NCBI GenBank assembly: GCA_021531615.1
Contig: JADYUE010000008.1
Span: 1 to 64,000 of the forward strand
Direction of reading: 5' to 3'
Length of the DNA: 64,000 nucleotides
DNA from: Fusobacterium varium
GTDB lineage: Bacteria > Fusobacteriota > Fusobacteriia > Fusobacteriales > Fusobacteriaceae
Shown: in pieces, positions 43,016 to 51,734 of the stretch
Layout of the letters: the number at the start of each line of letters is the position of its first letter
Position numbering within the stretch: the stretch's first letter is position 1
Translations under genes and position numbers: made by a program
The notes under the pieces: model-generated
Told to the model about the DNA's origin: nothing
Seen by the model: only the letters and a program-made list of their open reading frames with translations
Databases searched by the model: none

Positions 43016-43753
43016 GTGATTTGTAGCTTTACATTATATTTAAAACCATTGGAGATTGGAAAAAAGATAAGAAGATATATAAACTATGATACTCTTTCTC
43101 CTTTTTTTAAAGAAAATGGGTTCAGTAAAGAGGAGATAAAGAAGATTGTTATCACTAATTTTCTAACAAAGGATAGAATTATAGAGAATAAGAATTACTC
43201 TTTAAAAATAAGTTCTATTGATGAAAATGTGATTATAAAATTATTTAGAGTTTTCTTTTTAAAAAAGTTAGAAAGATCTATTTTAAAAATAGGAGATTCT
43301 AATTTTATAGTTTTAAATATCTATACTAGTAATAGATATTCGAAGCAATTAGATGAGTCTAATTTTTCTTATAGGGAAGAGTACAACAACATTTTAAGTT
43401 TAAAAATTGTAACTCCCTTTGTTTTAAAAGTTGGAGAGAGATTTATTCCTACTTTAGAGCCAAAATATATAATAAAAAATATAGAAAAGAAGTTGGCCAA
43501 AAGTAGTATAAAAGAGTGGAAAAAATATATTCTAAAAAGAGAAACCTTTAACAATATAAAGATTTATAATATTGAAAATACTAATAGTGTAAAAATAAAT
43601 AGTGAACTAGAGGGATATGGTGGAGAGGTACAATATATTTTAAATTGTGAAAAAGAAGAGATATATAAAATATATTTTTTATTTGAATTTGCTTTTTTCT
43701 CTGGAATTGGTTATATGTCTGAAAAAGGTTATGGACAAGTAGAGATAATATAA
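43016..43753 (+). CDS. cas6: CRISPR repeat endoribonuclease Cas6
   Basis: A 245-residue double-ferredoxin RAMP. The C-terminal glycine-rich loop FFSGIGYMSEKGYGQVEI is the Cas6 hallmark. NYDTLSPFFKENGFSKEEI in the N-terminal half fits the fold; a His that could act in catalysis is not obvious near the N-terminus. GTG start at 43016 with AGGTGG upstream. Last gene of the effector operon, followed by a terminator (43760-43790). Confidence 0.88.
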   Translation: MICSFTLYLKPLEIGKKIRRYINYDTLSPFFKENGFSKEEIKKIVITNFLTKDRIIENKNYSLKISSIDENVIIKLFRVFFLKKLERSILKIGDSNFIVLNIYTSNRYSKQLDESNFSYREEYNNILSLKIVTPFVLKVGERFIPTLEPKYIIKNIEKKLAKSSIKEWKKYILKRETFNNIKIYNIENTNSVKINSELEGYGGEVQYILNCEKEEIYKIYFLFEFAFFSGIGYMSEKGYGQVEII

Positions 43754-43759
43754 TTATTA

Positions 43760-43790
43760 ATGCACTCAACTTAAAATTGGGTGCATTAAT
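43760..43790 (+). terminator. Terminator of csm operon
   Basis: TAATGCACTCAA pairs with TTGGGTGCATTA. Confidence 0.7.
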
Positions 43791-43805
43791 ATCTTAAAAT
43801 TATAA

Positions 43806-44070
43806 TTGAAAAATCAGTAAAAATATATTATAATACCTTTAAAGAAGGAAAAAAGAAATAAAAAATATTAGCGAAAACATAGTTTTTTAAAAAAATTATA
43901 TTTAAAACTAAAAATAATGCTAAGAATTTTAACGAAAAATAACAAAAAACTCGAAAAATAAGGTTAAAATACCTAAAATTTTTAATAAAAACCTAGGAAA
44001 AATAAAGAGATTAACGACGAAAAAATCATATTTTATCTTGGATAAAAGATAGTTTCGAAAGAAAAGAGCT
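43806..44070 (+). promoter_or_regulatory. Duplicated CRISPR leader of array 2
   Basis: TTGAAA-17-TATAAT (43806-43834), followed by a diverged copy of the array 1 leader. Long shared words include ATATTAGCGAAAACATAG. TTAACGA appears where array 1 has TTAGCGA, and several small indels are present. Confidence 0.75.
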
Positions 44071-44186
44071 GTAGAAACAATTAACCAGTAAAAACAAGGA
44101 TTGAAAGGTTTCAATGTATTGTACCATATAGCCTCTGCCTCTCTTAACTGTAGAAACAATTAACCAGTAAAAACAAGGATTGAAAT
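44071..44186 (+). CRISPR. CRISPR array 2: 2 repeats, 1 spacer
   Basis: Repeats at 44071-44107 and 44150-44186 differ from array 1 at one internal base (AAAACAAGG instead of AAAATAAGG) and at the last base. They flank a 42-base spacer. The same leader and terminator sequences flank it as in array 1, so the whole locus was duplicated and then shrank or never grew. Confidence 0.93.
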
Positions 44187-44192
44187 TAAAAG

Positions 44193-44225
44193 ATGTACTC
44201 TTAATGGGTACATTTTTTATTGCCT
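44193..44225 (+). terminator. Terminator of array 2
   Basis: GATGTACTC and GGGTACATTTTTT form the same hairpin type as after array 1. Confidence 0.65.
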
Positions 44226-44310
44226 ATAAATAACTATCAATAACTTATATTGAAAAAAAATGATAAAAATGTTATGATTGAATAGATAAAAAATAGAGAG
44301 AAGTGATAAA

Positions 44311-44880
44311 ATGAGAGTGCTTGGAATTGACCCGGGAACTGCTATTGTAGGTTATGGGGTAATTGATTTTGAAAAGGGAAAATACAATGTTGTAGATTAC
44401 GGTTGCATATATACAGATAAAGATTTGCCAATGGAGCAGAGGCTTTGTGAAATATATGAGCAGCTTACAGAGCTTATAAAAAAATACTCCCCAGAGCATA
44501 TGGCAGTTGAGGAGCTGTTTTACTTTAAAAATAATAAAACTGTTATATCTGTTGGACAGGCTAGAGGGGTAATCTTACTATGTGGACAACAAAATGGAGT
44601 TAAGATACAAGGTTATACACCTCTTCAAGTAAAGATAGGGATTACAGGTTATGGAAAAGCTGAAAAGAAACAGGTACAATTAATGGTACAAAAATTTTTA
44701 GGAATGAAAGAGATACCAAAACCAGATGATGCTGCTGATGCTTTAGCCATAGCATTTACACATATAAATTCATTAAATAGTAGTTTTGGTGAGAGTTTAA
44801 ATTTGAAATTAAGTACAAAAAATCTGCCTAAAGAGAAATTAACAGCTAAGGAGTATAGAGAGCTTTTATTAGGAAAATAA
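44311..44880 (+). CDS. ruvC: Holliday junction resolvase RuvC
   Basis: A 189-residue RNase H-fold endonuclease that cuts recombination junctions. The four acidic ligands can be seen in LGIDPGTAIVGYG (Asp), AVEELFYFKN (Glu), and PDDAADALAIAFTH (Asp-Asp). Length is slightly above the usual 165-175 because of a polar C-terminal tail. It lies at the right border of the CRISPR island; ruvA and ruvB are not in the window. Confidence 0.96.
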   Translation: MRVLGIDPGTAIVGYGVIDFEKGKYNVVDYGCIYTDKDLPMEQRLCEIYEQLTELIKKYSPEHMAVEELFYFKNNKTVISVGQARGVILLCGQQNGVKIQGYTPLQVKIGITGYGKAEKKQVQLMVQKFLGMKEIPKPDDAADALAIAFTHINSLNSSFGESLNLKLSTKNLPKEKLTAKEYRELLLGK

Positions 44881-44909
44881 AATTTACTAAAAAAGTAAGA
44901 AATTAATTC

Positions 44910-45030
44910 TTGACTTTTTTTATAGGTTATTATATAATTAGAGCATAAAGAATCCTTTCGAAAAGTATTTTAAATTTAACTTAACTAACAAAAAAGCTGC
45001 CGTAGTCTGAAGGGTCAGCTTTTTTGTTTT
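44910..45030 (+). ncRNA. Probable small RNA with own promoter and terminator
   Basis: TTGACT-17-TATAAT (44910-44938) predicts a start near 44945. AAAAAAGCTG (44990-44999) pairs with CAGCTTTTTT to end transcription near 45026. The roughly 80-base RNA has no start codon with a ribosome site. It lies between ruvC and a convergent acetyltransferase gene, for which the hairpin may also act as terminator. Confidence 0.55.
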
Positions 45031-45041
45031 TTTGGAGTTGA

Positions 45042-46190
45042 TTATTGAAACTCTTGAATATAATTTTTTTGCTTTTTAAATATATTGCTTAAAACTTTTA
45101 AGTCTATATTATTGACTCTAATTTTTTCCAACTCTACTAGATCATCAATACTCATATATCCAGATACAAGAGTTGCTAAATCTCTTATATCAATATCTAT
45201 ATTCCAATTATCTATATTATCTAATTTTTTTACACTTCCATCTTCTTCTATTGAGAATACACCATTATTTTTATCTATTATATTATCTCTTACTTTAACA
45301 TTAAAATTAATCCCTTTAATATCTAAATATGAAAGAATATTTTTTACATTTATAATTCTAGCTAATATAAATGGATTCTCTTTTTTTTCTACTTTTAATT
45401 GATTTGGAAAGAGAAAATTAAAATTACTTCCTTGAGGAGTGGCAACTTTAAGATTTGGATAATACTCTTTAAAAGTTTTTATAAATACCAACATAGTTTT
45501 AGCACTTTCAATATCAGAATAGAAAAACTCTCTAGCAAATATCTCTTCCTCTCTAAAGTAGCACATTAGATATCCTGTTATCCTCTTCTCCCTATAAAAA
45601 ACATATATCTTACCATTTTCATTTTCAATCTCTGCTTTTATTCTATTAAAATATTCTTTATCTCTTTCTAGATATATATTAGTATTTTTCATCTTTTTAT
45701 TATACAGTTCAATTATACTATTAAAATCCTCTTCTCCAGCTTTTTTTATCTCAATATCTCTATTGATACTATTAAAAGGTATATCCTCTAATTTTAATTC
45801 ATATTCTTCTAAACCACTGATATACCCAAAACCAAAGTTACTATATATTTCAGTATTAATAGGACTTAGAAAAACTATATCTCTATTATTAGAAAAAGCA
45901 TTTTTCAAACTGTGATTTAATAGCTTTTTCATATACCCTTTCCCTCTATATTCTGGAGAAACAGCCACTCCAACTATATAGAAAGAGGGTAAAATATTTC
46001 TATTAAAACAAATATCATATGGATTTTCATGTAGAGATGCTTTTATCTCACCATCCTCTTCTAACATTAAAAAATTCTTATCTCTATATATAGTTTTAAA
46101 ATAAAAATCTATCTCCTCTTCACTATCAGTGAAATTTTCTCTCCATATATCTTTTGCTCTTTCTATATCATCTATTCCATATCTAATCAT
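45042..46190 (-). CDS. GNAT acetyltransferase, Eis-like
   Basis: A 382-residue protein with an N-terminal GNAT domain. VGVAVSPEYRGKGYMKKLL is the acetyl-CoA loop. A second GNAT-like segment (about 130-270) and a C-terminal SCP2-like lipid-carrier domain (about 285-380) follow. This three-part layout is that of Eis-type N-acetyltransferases, which modify aminoglycosides or lysines. FLSPINTEIYSNFGFGYIS is a family motif. Substrate unknown. Confidence 0.82.
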   Translation of the reverse strand: MIRYGIDDIERAKDIWRENFTDSEEEIDFYFKTIYRDKNFLMLEEDGEIKASLHENPYDICFNRNILPSFYIVGVAVSPEYRGKGYMKKLLNHSLKNAFSNNRDIVFLSPINTEIYSNFGFGYISGLEEYELKLEDIPFNSINRDIEIKKAGEEDFNSIIELYNKKMKNTNIYLERDKEYFNRIKAEIENENGKIYVFYREKRITGYLMCYFREEEIFAREFFYSDIESAKTMLVFIKTFKEYYPNLKVATPQGSNFNFLFPNQLKVEKKENPFILARIINVKNILSYLDIKGINFNVKVRDNIIDKNNGVFSIEEDGSVKKLDNIDNWNIDIDIRDLATLVSGYMSIDDLVELEKIRVNNIDLKVLSNIFKKQKNYIQEFQ

Positions 46191-46261
46191 TATCTCACCT
46201 CTTGTTGATATCTTTATATATATTTTACTATGTTAAAATTAATGAGTAAACAGTTAAATAA

Positions 46262-46296
46262 AAAAATCTCCCAATAGTTATATTGGAAGATTATAT
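46262..46296 (-). terminator. Terminator of RpiR-family gene
   Basis: Minus-strand AATCTTCCAATA pairs with TATTGGGAGATT, followed by T6. Confidence 0.75.
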
Positions 46297-46301
46297 CTGT
46301 A

Positions 46302-47147
46302 TTAATCATTAGCAAAAAGAAAATCCTTTATTAAACTATTCTCTTTCCACTCTATCATCAATGAGTTCTTATTTTTCTCAAAAAGGGCTGTAAGTATTAT
46401 ATTACATAGCTCCATAGGCACTATATATGAGTTGAAAAATCCATTGTTTTCAACTGAAACTTTAAATGAAACATCACTTAAAAAGCTAATTTCAGAGAAG
46501 ATATTACTTGTAATCAGTATTGTCTTAATCTTTCTCTCTTTTGCTAATTTAATAGCTTTTATTTCATCATTTAAAAATCTTGGGAAGGCAAATAGTATAA
46601 CAACATCACCTTTTTTAGAATGGGAAAGAGTTTCAAAAAGTCCAAGTCCCCCTTCATTGACAGCCTCTGTATTATATCCCAATCTCTTTAGTTGCCAATA
46701 CAAAAATTGAGATATAGATCTACTTGATCCCATACCGATAGAGTAAATCTTTTTCCCCTTGTCTATAATCTCAATAGCCTCATCTATCTGTTTAAAATCA
46801 ACATTTGATAGAAACTCTTGTATATTTTTAAGATCAGCATTTACAATCTTATTGGCAATCTCACTTTTAGTGTGGAAACTATCCCAGTTTTTTATTAATC
46901 TATCATCTGGAGTCATCTCTGTAAGCTCACTTGCAATATAGTTTCTAAAATCAGTATATTTGTTAAATCCAACAGTTTTAGTAAATCTTAAAACAGAGGC
47001 ATCACTAACCCCAATCTCTTTACCTAAATCCAATGCTGAAAGAACTAAAACTTTTTTAGGATTCTTAATAACATACTCAGCTATTTTCTTTTCTCCCTTA
47101 GTTAAAGTTCTATAATTCTCTTTAAAAAATCTATGTATTCTCTCCAT
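46302..47147 (-). CDS. RpiR/MurR-family transcriptional regulator
   Basis: A 281-residue regulator. An N-terminal RpiR helix-turn-helix (residues about 1-75, DLGKEIGVSDASVLRFTKTVGF) is joined to a SIS sugar-phosphate domain (about 125-255, YSIGMGSSRSISQFLYWQLKRLG, HSKKGDVVILFAFPR). Such proteins respond to phosphosugars such as MurNAc-6-P. It is divergent from alr, separated by 132 bp, so wall metabolism is a possible link. Confidence 0.88.
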   Translation of the reverse strand: MERIHRFFKENYRTLTKGEKKIAEYVIKNPKKVLVLSALDLGKEIGVSDASVLRFTKTVGFNKYTDFRNYIASELTEMTPDDRLIKNWDSFHTKSEIANKIVNADLKNIQEFLSNVDFKQIDEAIEIIDKGKKIYSIGMGSSRSISQFLYWQLKRLGYNTEAVNEGGLGLFETLSHSKKGDVVILFAFPRFLNDEIKAIKLAKERKIKTILITSNIFSEISFLSDVSFKVSVENNGFFNSYIVPMELCNIILTALFEKNKNSLMIEWKENSLIKDFLFAND

Positions 47148-47279
47148 AATTTAATTTACCCCTAATCTTTTTATTCTTTTAGTATATTATATCACAATAT
47201 TCTCTTTTTTAGAAAAAAATCCTTTTATTTTAAATTTAAAATGCTATAATATAATTATAAAAAATTAGGGGTGGTATTG

Positions 47280-48335
47280 ATGGTTATTAATTCTATTAGA
47301 ATGGTTTTAGATCAAAACAATCTTTTACACAACATTAATTATTTGGAAAAGGCTAAAAATAAAAAGGTTCTTCCAGTAGTAAAGGCCAATGCTTATGGAC
47401 ATGGGGTAAATGTAATAGTACCTGTATTGTATAAAAGTGGACAGAGGGATTTTGCAGTAGCTCGTTATGTAGAGGCAGAGAATATTTTAAAGATGAACCT
47501 TGGAAACGATATTAGAATTCTTGTTTTTGAAAGCATTAGGGATATGGAATTGATCAAAGGAACTCCGAATATAGATATTGCTATTAATTCTATGGAAGAG
47601 TTTAAAGAGGCTATTGATGCTGGTATTGAGCCTTCAAGAATGCAACTGAAAATTGATTTTGGTTTTGGTAGAAATGGAATCTATGCTTCAGAGGCTAAAG
47701 AATTAAGAGAGTATATTTTAGAGAGAAACCTTAAATTAAGAGGAATTTACACTCATCTTTTTGCTGTGAACTACAAAGATGGATTAGAGATTATTGATAA
47801 TTTCACTAAGATAGTTGATAGCATTGGAAGAGATAGATTTGAGATGATTCACTTACAAAATAGTGCTGGGGTAATGAACTATGATTGTGAAGTTGCTACA
47901 CATATAAGAGTGGGAATGTTGACTTATGGACTGCAAGAGGTAGGATATTACGATCCTAACCTAAGACAAGTTTTTTCATTAGAGGGGCAAATAGCAGGGG
48001 TAAGAGAAGTAGATAAAAGTAAGTATGTTGCATATGAAGTTAAAGATGATTTGGACATTCCTAATTGTAAATACTTAGCTAAAATTAAAATTGGATATGG
48101 TGATGGTTTCTTAAAGAAAAATGAAAATAGTAAGTGTATTATAAATAATAAAGAGTTTAAAATAGCTGAAGTAACTATGGATAATACATTTATTGAAGTT
48201 GACGAAAGTGTAAAAGAGGGGGATAAGATATATCTATATAGAGATATAACAAAAGAGGTTAATTTTATAGGAATGAATATATATGAACTATTAACTATTT
48301 TAAGCCCTCGTATACCTAGAGAATTAAAATATTAA
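47280..48335 (+). CDS. alr: Alanine racemase
   Basis: A 351-residue PLP enzyme making D-alanine for peptidoglycan. The PLP lysine lies in VVKANAYGHGV, the FGFGRNGIY and HLQNSAGVMNY segments follow, then HIRVGMLTYG, and the C-terminal beta domain holds IKIGYGDGFLKK. ATG 47280 follows AGGGGTGG; an in-frame upstream GTG overlaps that site. The LSPRIPREL ending matches the family. Confidence 0.93.
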   Translation: MVINSIRMVLDQNNLLHNINYLEKAKNKKVLPVVKANAYGHGVNVIVPVLYKSGQRDFAVARYVEAENILKMNLGNDIRILVFESIRDMELIKGTPNIDIAINSMEEFKEAIDAGIEPSRMQLKIDFGFGRNGIYASEAKELREYILERNLKLRGIYTHLFAVNYKDGLEIIDNFTKIVDSIGRDRFEMIHLQNSAGVMNYDCEVATHIRVGMLTYGLQEVGYYDPNLRQVFSLEGQIAGVREVDKSKYVAYEVKDDLDIPNCKYLAKIKIGYGDGFLKKNENSKCIINNKEFKIAEVTMDNTFIEVDESVKEGDKIYLYRDITKEVNFIGMNIYELLTILSPRIPRELKY

Positions 48336-48377
48336 TTATTTTTTATAATTTGTAATTTTATCTATATAAAAGAATAA

Positions 48378-48412
48378 AAGAGCTAGCTTATACTTTCCTA
48401 GCTCTTTTTATA
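48378..48412. terminator. Bidirectional terminator
   Basis: AAGAGCTAG pairs with CTAGCTCTTTTT between alr and the convergent unknown gene. Confidence 0.75.
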
Positions 48413-48955
48413 TTATCTAGATAGTTTATTTAATGCTTTAAATAGTTCTCTGTCCTTTTGAATTTTTCCAAACTTTGTTACAAGCCAGTTTAATTCTTGC
48501 TCTGTAAGATTAAGCTCATCTTTAACATATGTTTCTAGCTTTTCAACTTCTTGAGGTAAAAGAATAGGTTTAGTAGAATTATTGATCTCTTGTACTGTAC
48601 CAGCTCCCTCAAAATATAGAAGTAACTTTTTCCAGTTAGAGAAAAGATCAGTTTTTCTAAGTAACATAACTGCTTTGTAATCTAGTTGTGGAATCTCCTT
48701 GTAACCTTTTCTTTTTAAGAAAGTTAAGATCTCATCATCTTTTTTACTATCTATCAAAACCTCTCCAGCTTTTTTGCTATTCATTATCTTAGGTAATCTC
48801 TTATCCTTTCCCTTAGTTCTAAGATATTTAGAAAGAGGAATTGTCTTTACCTCATTAAAAAACTCTATCACGAAATCATTAAACTCTTGATTTTCAGGGA
48901 CTTCATTATTCTCTATTAATTCTATCATCTCATCTATCTTTTTAAAATCTACCAT
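48413..48955 (-). CDS. Protein of unknown function
   Basis: A 180-residue, charged, mostly helical soluble protein. It has neither signal nor membrane helix. Visible features are an acidic N-terminal helix (DEMIELIENNEVPENQEF), a basic patch (KYLRTKGKDKRLPKIMNSKK), and a Trp-rich segment (LFSNWKKLLLYFEGAG). No family recognised. GGAGAC-type site before the ATG at 48955. Confidence 0.65.
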   Translation of the reverse strand: MVDFKKIDEMIELIENNEVPENQEFNDFVIEFFNEVKTIPLSKYLRTKGKDKRLPKIMNSKKAGEVLIDSKKDDEILTFLKRKGYKEIPQLDYKAVMLLRKTDLFSNWKKLLLYFEGAGTVQEINNSTKPILLPQEVEKLETYVKDELNLTEQELNWLVTKFGKIQKDRELFKALNKLSR

Positions 48956-49085
48956 TTTATCTGTCTCCTCTAATTATAAGTATAGTAATATTATAGCATT
49001 TAGAAAAATAATTTAAAAGTTAAAAATTGCAAGTTAATAGAATATATGTTAGTATTGATATATAGAAAGTAATTGGAGGAAAAGA

Positions 49086-49766
49086 ATGAGATTAGATAAA
49101 TTTTTAACAGAGTGTGGACTTGGTAGTAGAAAAGAGGTTAAATCTTTGCTTACAAGTGGAAAAATAAAAGTTAATGGAGAGATAGTAAAAAATCCACAAA
49201 CTAATATAAAAGAGAATGAAGATAGAGTTGAGTATAACAATAGAGTTTTAGAATATAGCAAATTTAGATATTATATTATGAATAAAAAAGCTGGGTATAT
49301 AACAGCAGTGGAAGATCCAAGAGAGAAAACTGTAATGGAGTTATTGCCAGATTGGGTAATTAAAAAAGAGTTAGCTCCAGTAGGTAGATTGGATAAGGAT
49401 ACAGAGGGGCTCTTGCTTTTAACAAATGATGGGCAACTTAATCATAAACTTTTAGCACCAAAAAGCCATGTTGAGAAAACTTACTATGCAGAGCTAGAAA
49501 AAGATATAAGCAATGAGGATATTGAAAAGTTAGAAAATGGAGTTGATATTGGTGGATATATCACAATGCCAGCTAAAGCAGAGATAGTAGGAGAGAAGAA
49601 AATACATCTTACTATTAAAGAGGGAAAATTCCATCAAGTTAAAAAGATGCTAGAGGCAGTAGATAATAAAGTTATATATTTAAAGAGAATCTCTTTTGGA
49701 AAACTGTTATTAAATGATATGGAATTAGGAGAGGTAAGAGAGGTAAAAGTTGAAGATATTATTTAA
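49086..49766 (+). CDS. RsuA-family rRNA pseudouridine synthase
   Basis: A 226-residue enzyme. An N-terminal S4 RNA-binding domain (residues 1-60, MRLDKFLTECGLGSRKEVKSLL) is joined to a pseudouridine synthase domain. The catalytic Asp lies in VGRLDKDTEGLLLLTNDG. HVEKTYYAEL and GKFHQVKKML are further RsuA/RluB signatures. It likely modifies 16S rRNA U516, though RluB/RluE-like targets are possible. Good GGAGG site. Confidence 0.9.
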   Translation: MRLDKFLTECGLGSRKEVKSLLTSGKIKVNGEIVKNPQTNIKENEDRVEYNNRVLEYSKFRYYIMNKKAGYITAVEDPREKTVMELLPDWVIKKELAPVGRLDKDTEGLLLLTNDGQLNHKLLAPKSHVEKTYYAELEKDISNEDIEKLENGVDIGGYITMPAKAEIVGEKKIHLTIKEGKFHQVKKMLEAVDNKVIYLKRISFGKLLLNDMELGEVREVKVEDII

Positions 49767-49808
49767 TTTTCTTAAATAATATAATAGGACTTTTTAGGAG
49801 AAAAGGAA

Positions 49809-50807
49809 ATGGATATTGTTAAAAGAGGGGAAACTGGAGTTGTAACAGCCAGAAGAAAGAAAAGAGTTAAAGAGGAGAGAAAAAGTATATTTGAAATATA
49901 TCGTTCTCCAAAAACTATAAAAGATTATATGTTCTACCTAAAGGATTTTCTCAACTTTGTATATGAAGGTGAGGGAGAGATTCGTGGTGATGAGCTTATA
50001 GATCTAATGAAAGATATAGATAAAACAGATGTAGAAGATTATATTAGTCACTTAGTTGATGAAAGGCAATTGAAGAAGACATCTATAAATAAGATTCTCT
50101 CTGCACTGAAATCACTGTATAAAGAGATGGAGAAAAATGGTTTTGATAATCCTTTTAAGTATATAGAACTATTTAAAGTTGGAAGAAATATAGATAATAT
50201 TTTAAAACTATCTTTTGAAGATATAAAAAAAATTATAGGGCTATATAAAATCAAGGGAGAAAAGGAGTATAGAAATATAACTATATTATATACTCTATTC
50301 TATACAGGAATGAGAAGTCAAGAATTGTTAAATCTAAAGTTTAAACATATTCTTGTAAGAGAGGGAAATTATTATATAAAACTAGAGCAGACTAAAAGTG
50401 GAAGAGAACAATATAAATCTATATATGGAATACTTGCTGATAAACTTAATGAGTATAAAAATTATCTGCAATCTCTTTACTCTATTGATGATGAGGAGAT
50501 AGAGGAGCAATATGTTTTTAGTAGCTCAGTTAAAAAAAATACTCAACTATCATATAGAGCATTATATGATTTAGTTCAAAATTTTGGAAAACTTATAGAG
50601 AAGGATATTAGCCCACACAATATTCGTCATGCTGTGGCAACAGAGCTTTCAATAAATGGAGCTGATCTTTTAGAGATTAGAGATTTTTTAGGACACGCAG
50701 ATACAAGAGTAACAGAAGTATATATCAATGCAAAATCTGTTCTTGAGAAAAAAGTTTTAGAGAAGTTACCATCACTTTCTTCTCTTGATGATATAGCAAG
50801 TAAATAA
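49809..50807 (+). CDS. Tyrosine recombinase (Xer-like)
   Basis: A 332-residue site-specific recombinase. The N-terminal SAM-like core-binding domain spans about residues 35-125. The catalytic set is visible: Arg in YTGMRSQELLNLKF, Lys region TKSGREQ, HxxR in SPHNIRHAVATELS, and His then Tyr in DFLGHADTRVTEVYINA. Length and motifs fit XerC/XerD-type chromosome resolution or an integrase. It follows the RsuA gene by 42 bp, so it may be co-transcribed. The N-terminal basic extension (about 30 residues) is unusual for Xer. Confidence 0.88.
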   Translation: MDIVKRGETGVVTARRKKRVKEERKSIFEIYRSPKTIKDYMFYLKDFLNFVYEGEGEIRGDELIDLMKDIDKTDVEDYISHLVDERQLKKTSINKILSALKSLYKEMEKNGFDNPFKYIELFKVGRNIDNILKLSFEDIKKIIGLYKIKGEKEYRNITILYTLFYTGMRSQELLNLKFKHILVREGNYYIKLEQTKSGREQYKSIYGILADKLNEYKNYLQSLYSIDDEEIEEQYVFSSSVKKNTQLSYRALYDLVQNFGKLIEKDISPHNIRHAVATELSINGADLLEIRDFLGHADTRVTEVYINAKSVLEKKVLEKLPSLSSLDDIASK

Positions 50808-51160
50808 GTAGCTATAATTTTAATTAAGAAAATAATATATAAATTTTAAAGATTAATTTCAGAATATAAAATAATTTTGATTTTAATCTTTTTTATTATT
50901 ATAGATGAATACTTTATCAAGTATAAAAATATTTATAGTTTTTTAATTAAATTAAAGTTTAAATTTAAAATAATTAAGTTATTAAAAATTATTTAAGTAA
51001 TATAACTGCATATAATTAACATTATATGTGGTTATATTAGTTGTTATATCTGTTTAATAATTATTTTAAATAATTTTATGAAGCTTATAGAATGATTTAT
51101 ATAGTATTACCATAAAATTTTCATTTTATCAAATATAAATTTTTATGGGGTTTCCTATAT

Positions 51161-51323
51161 TTGACTTTTTCTATTATTATGTTATAATATATATGAAAGA
51201 CCCAATGGGTACTTTGGAAAATGCAAAAAAGTTCTGATGAAATAAGCTCTCATTTATTGGGAGCTTGTTTCATATATATCAAATCCTCAGAACATTTGGT
51301 ATATAGTAGAGCATTTTCCAAAG
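51161..51323 (+). promoter_or_regulatory. Promoter and structured 5' leader, toxin-like mRNA copy 3
   Basis: TTGACT-16-TATAAT (51161-51188), small 5' hairpin (CCC/GGG). A perfect 13-bp stem CTTTGGAAAATGC (51212-51224) with 51311-51323 ends at AGGAGG. Nested stems are GTTCTGA/TCAGAAC and ATGAAATAAGCTC/GAGCTTGTTTCAT. The preceding 50808-51160 is AT-rich with nothing recognisable. Confidence 0.75.
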
Positions 51324-51334
51324 GAGGTACTATT

Positions 51335-51424
51335 ATGTACATCTATATTGAAACACTGAGTATTAATGGAGGGATTGCAATTGCTTTCTTCATTCTTGCT
51401 TGGTTATGGTATAAAAGTAGATAA
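51335..51424 (+). CDS. Small single-helix toxin-like peptide, copy 3
   Basis: A 29-residue ORF: MYIYIETLSINGG then IAIAFFILAWLW and a basic YKSR end. AGGAGG lies 7 bases before the ATG. The N-terminal IETL-NGG-AIA core is shared with the 18163 peptide, while the stems differ in sequence but not in shape. Expected to insert in the inner membrane; toxin role inferred. Confidence 0.75.
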   Translation: MYIYIETLSINGGIAIAFFILAWLWYKSR

Positions 51425-51435
51425 ATAGTCACCTC

Positions 51436-51456
51436 AGCCCTGCGGGGCTTTTTTGT
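51436..51456 (+). terminator. Terminator of toxin-like mRNA copy 3
   Basis: AGCCCTGCGGGGCT followed by T5. Unlike copies 1 and 2, only the CCC/GGG ends complement the 5' hairpin. Confidence 0.8.
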
Positions 51457-51681
51457 TTTTTGAAGATTATTATTTTTTATATAATTTTCTTAATTTTAGA
51501 TATAGGACTAAAAAATATAAATAATTTAAAAATAGTAATTTTTCTTAAAATATATTATAGGTTTATTTTTTAAAATTATTAAAATTAAAAATTATTTAGT
51601 ATTACTTTTAATTATAAGTAAATAAAGATTATATTTTATTGCTCAACAAAATTATAATACAACTCAAAAATTAGAAAATAA

Positions 51682-51733
51682 AAAACTGCTGAAAATGATA
51701 ATTTTTAAACTATCAAATTCAACAGTTTTATTT
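51682..51733 (-). terminator. Terminator of barrel protein gene
   Basis: Minus-strand AAAACTGTTGAATTTGATAG pairs with the complement ending CAGCAGTTTT, a long imperfect hairpin. The rest of 51457-51681 is AT-rich and empty. Confidence 0.65.
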
Positions 51734-51734
51734 T

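Noticed and set aside
43929-44159. Minus-strand ORF over array 2
   Set aside because: It also translates the repeat and leader on the wrong strand and has no ribosome site.
44941-45030. T-box or other known riboswitch before the acetyltransferase
   Set aside because: The gene there is read on the other strand, and no T-box, SAM or other conserved core could be seen.
51221-51424. 67-codon ORF including toxin-like peptide 3 with an N-terminal extension
   Set aside because: The extension runs through the leader hairpins and has no ribosome site. The ATG at 51335 follows AGGAGG and gives a peptide matching copy 2.
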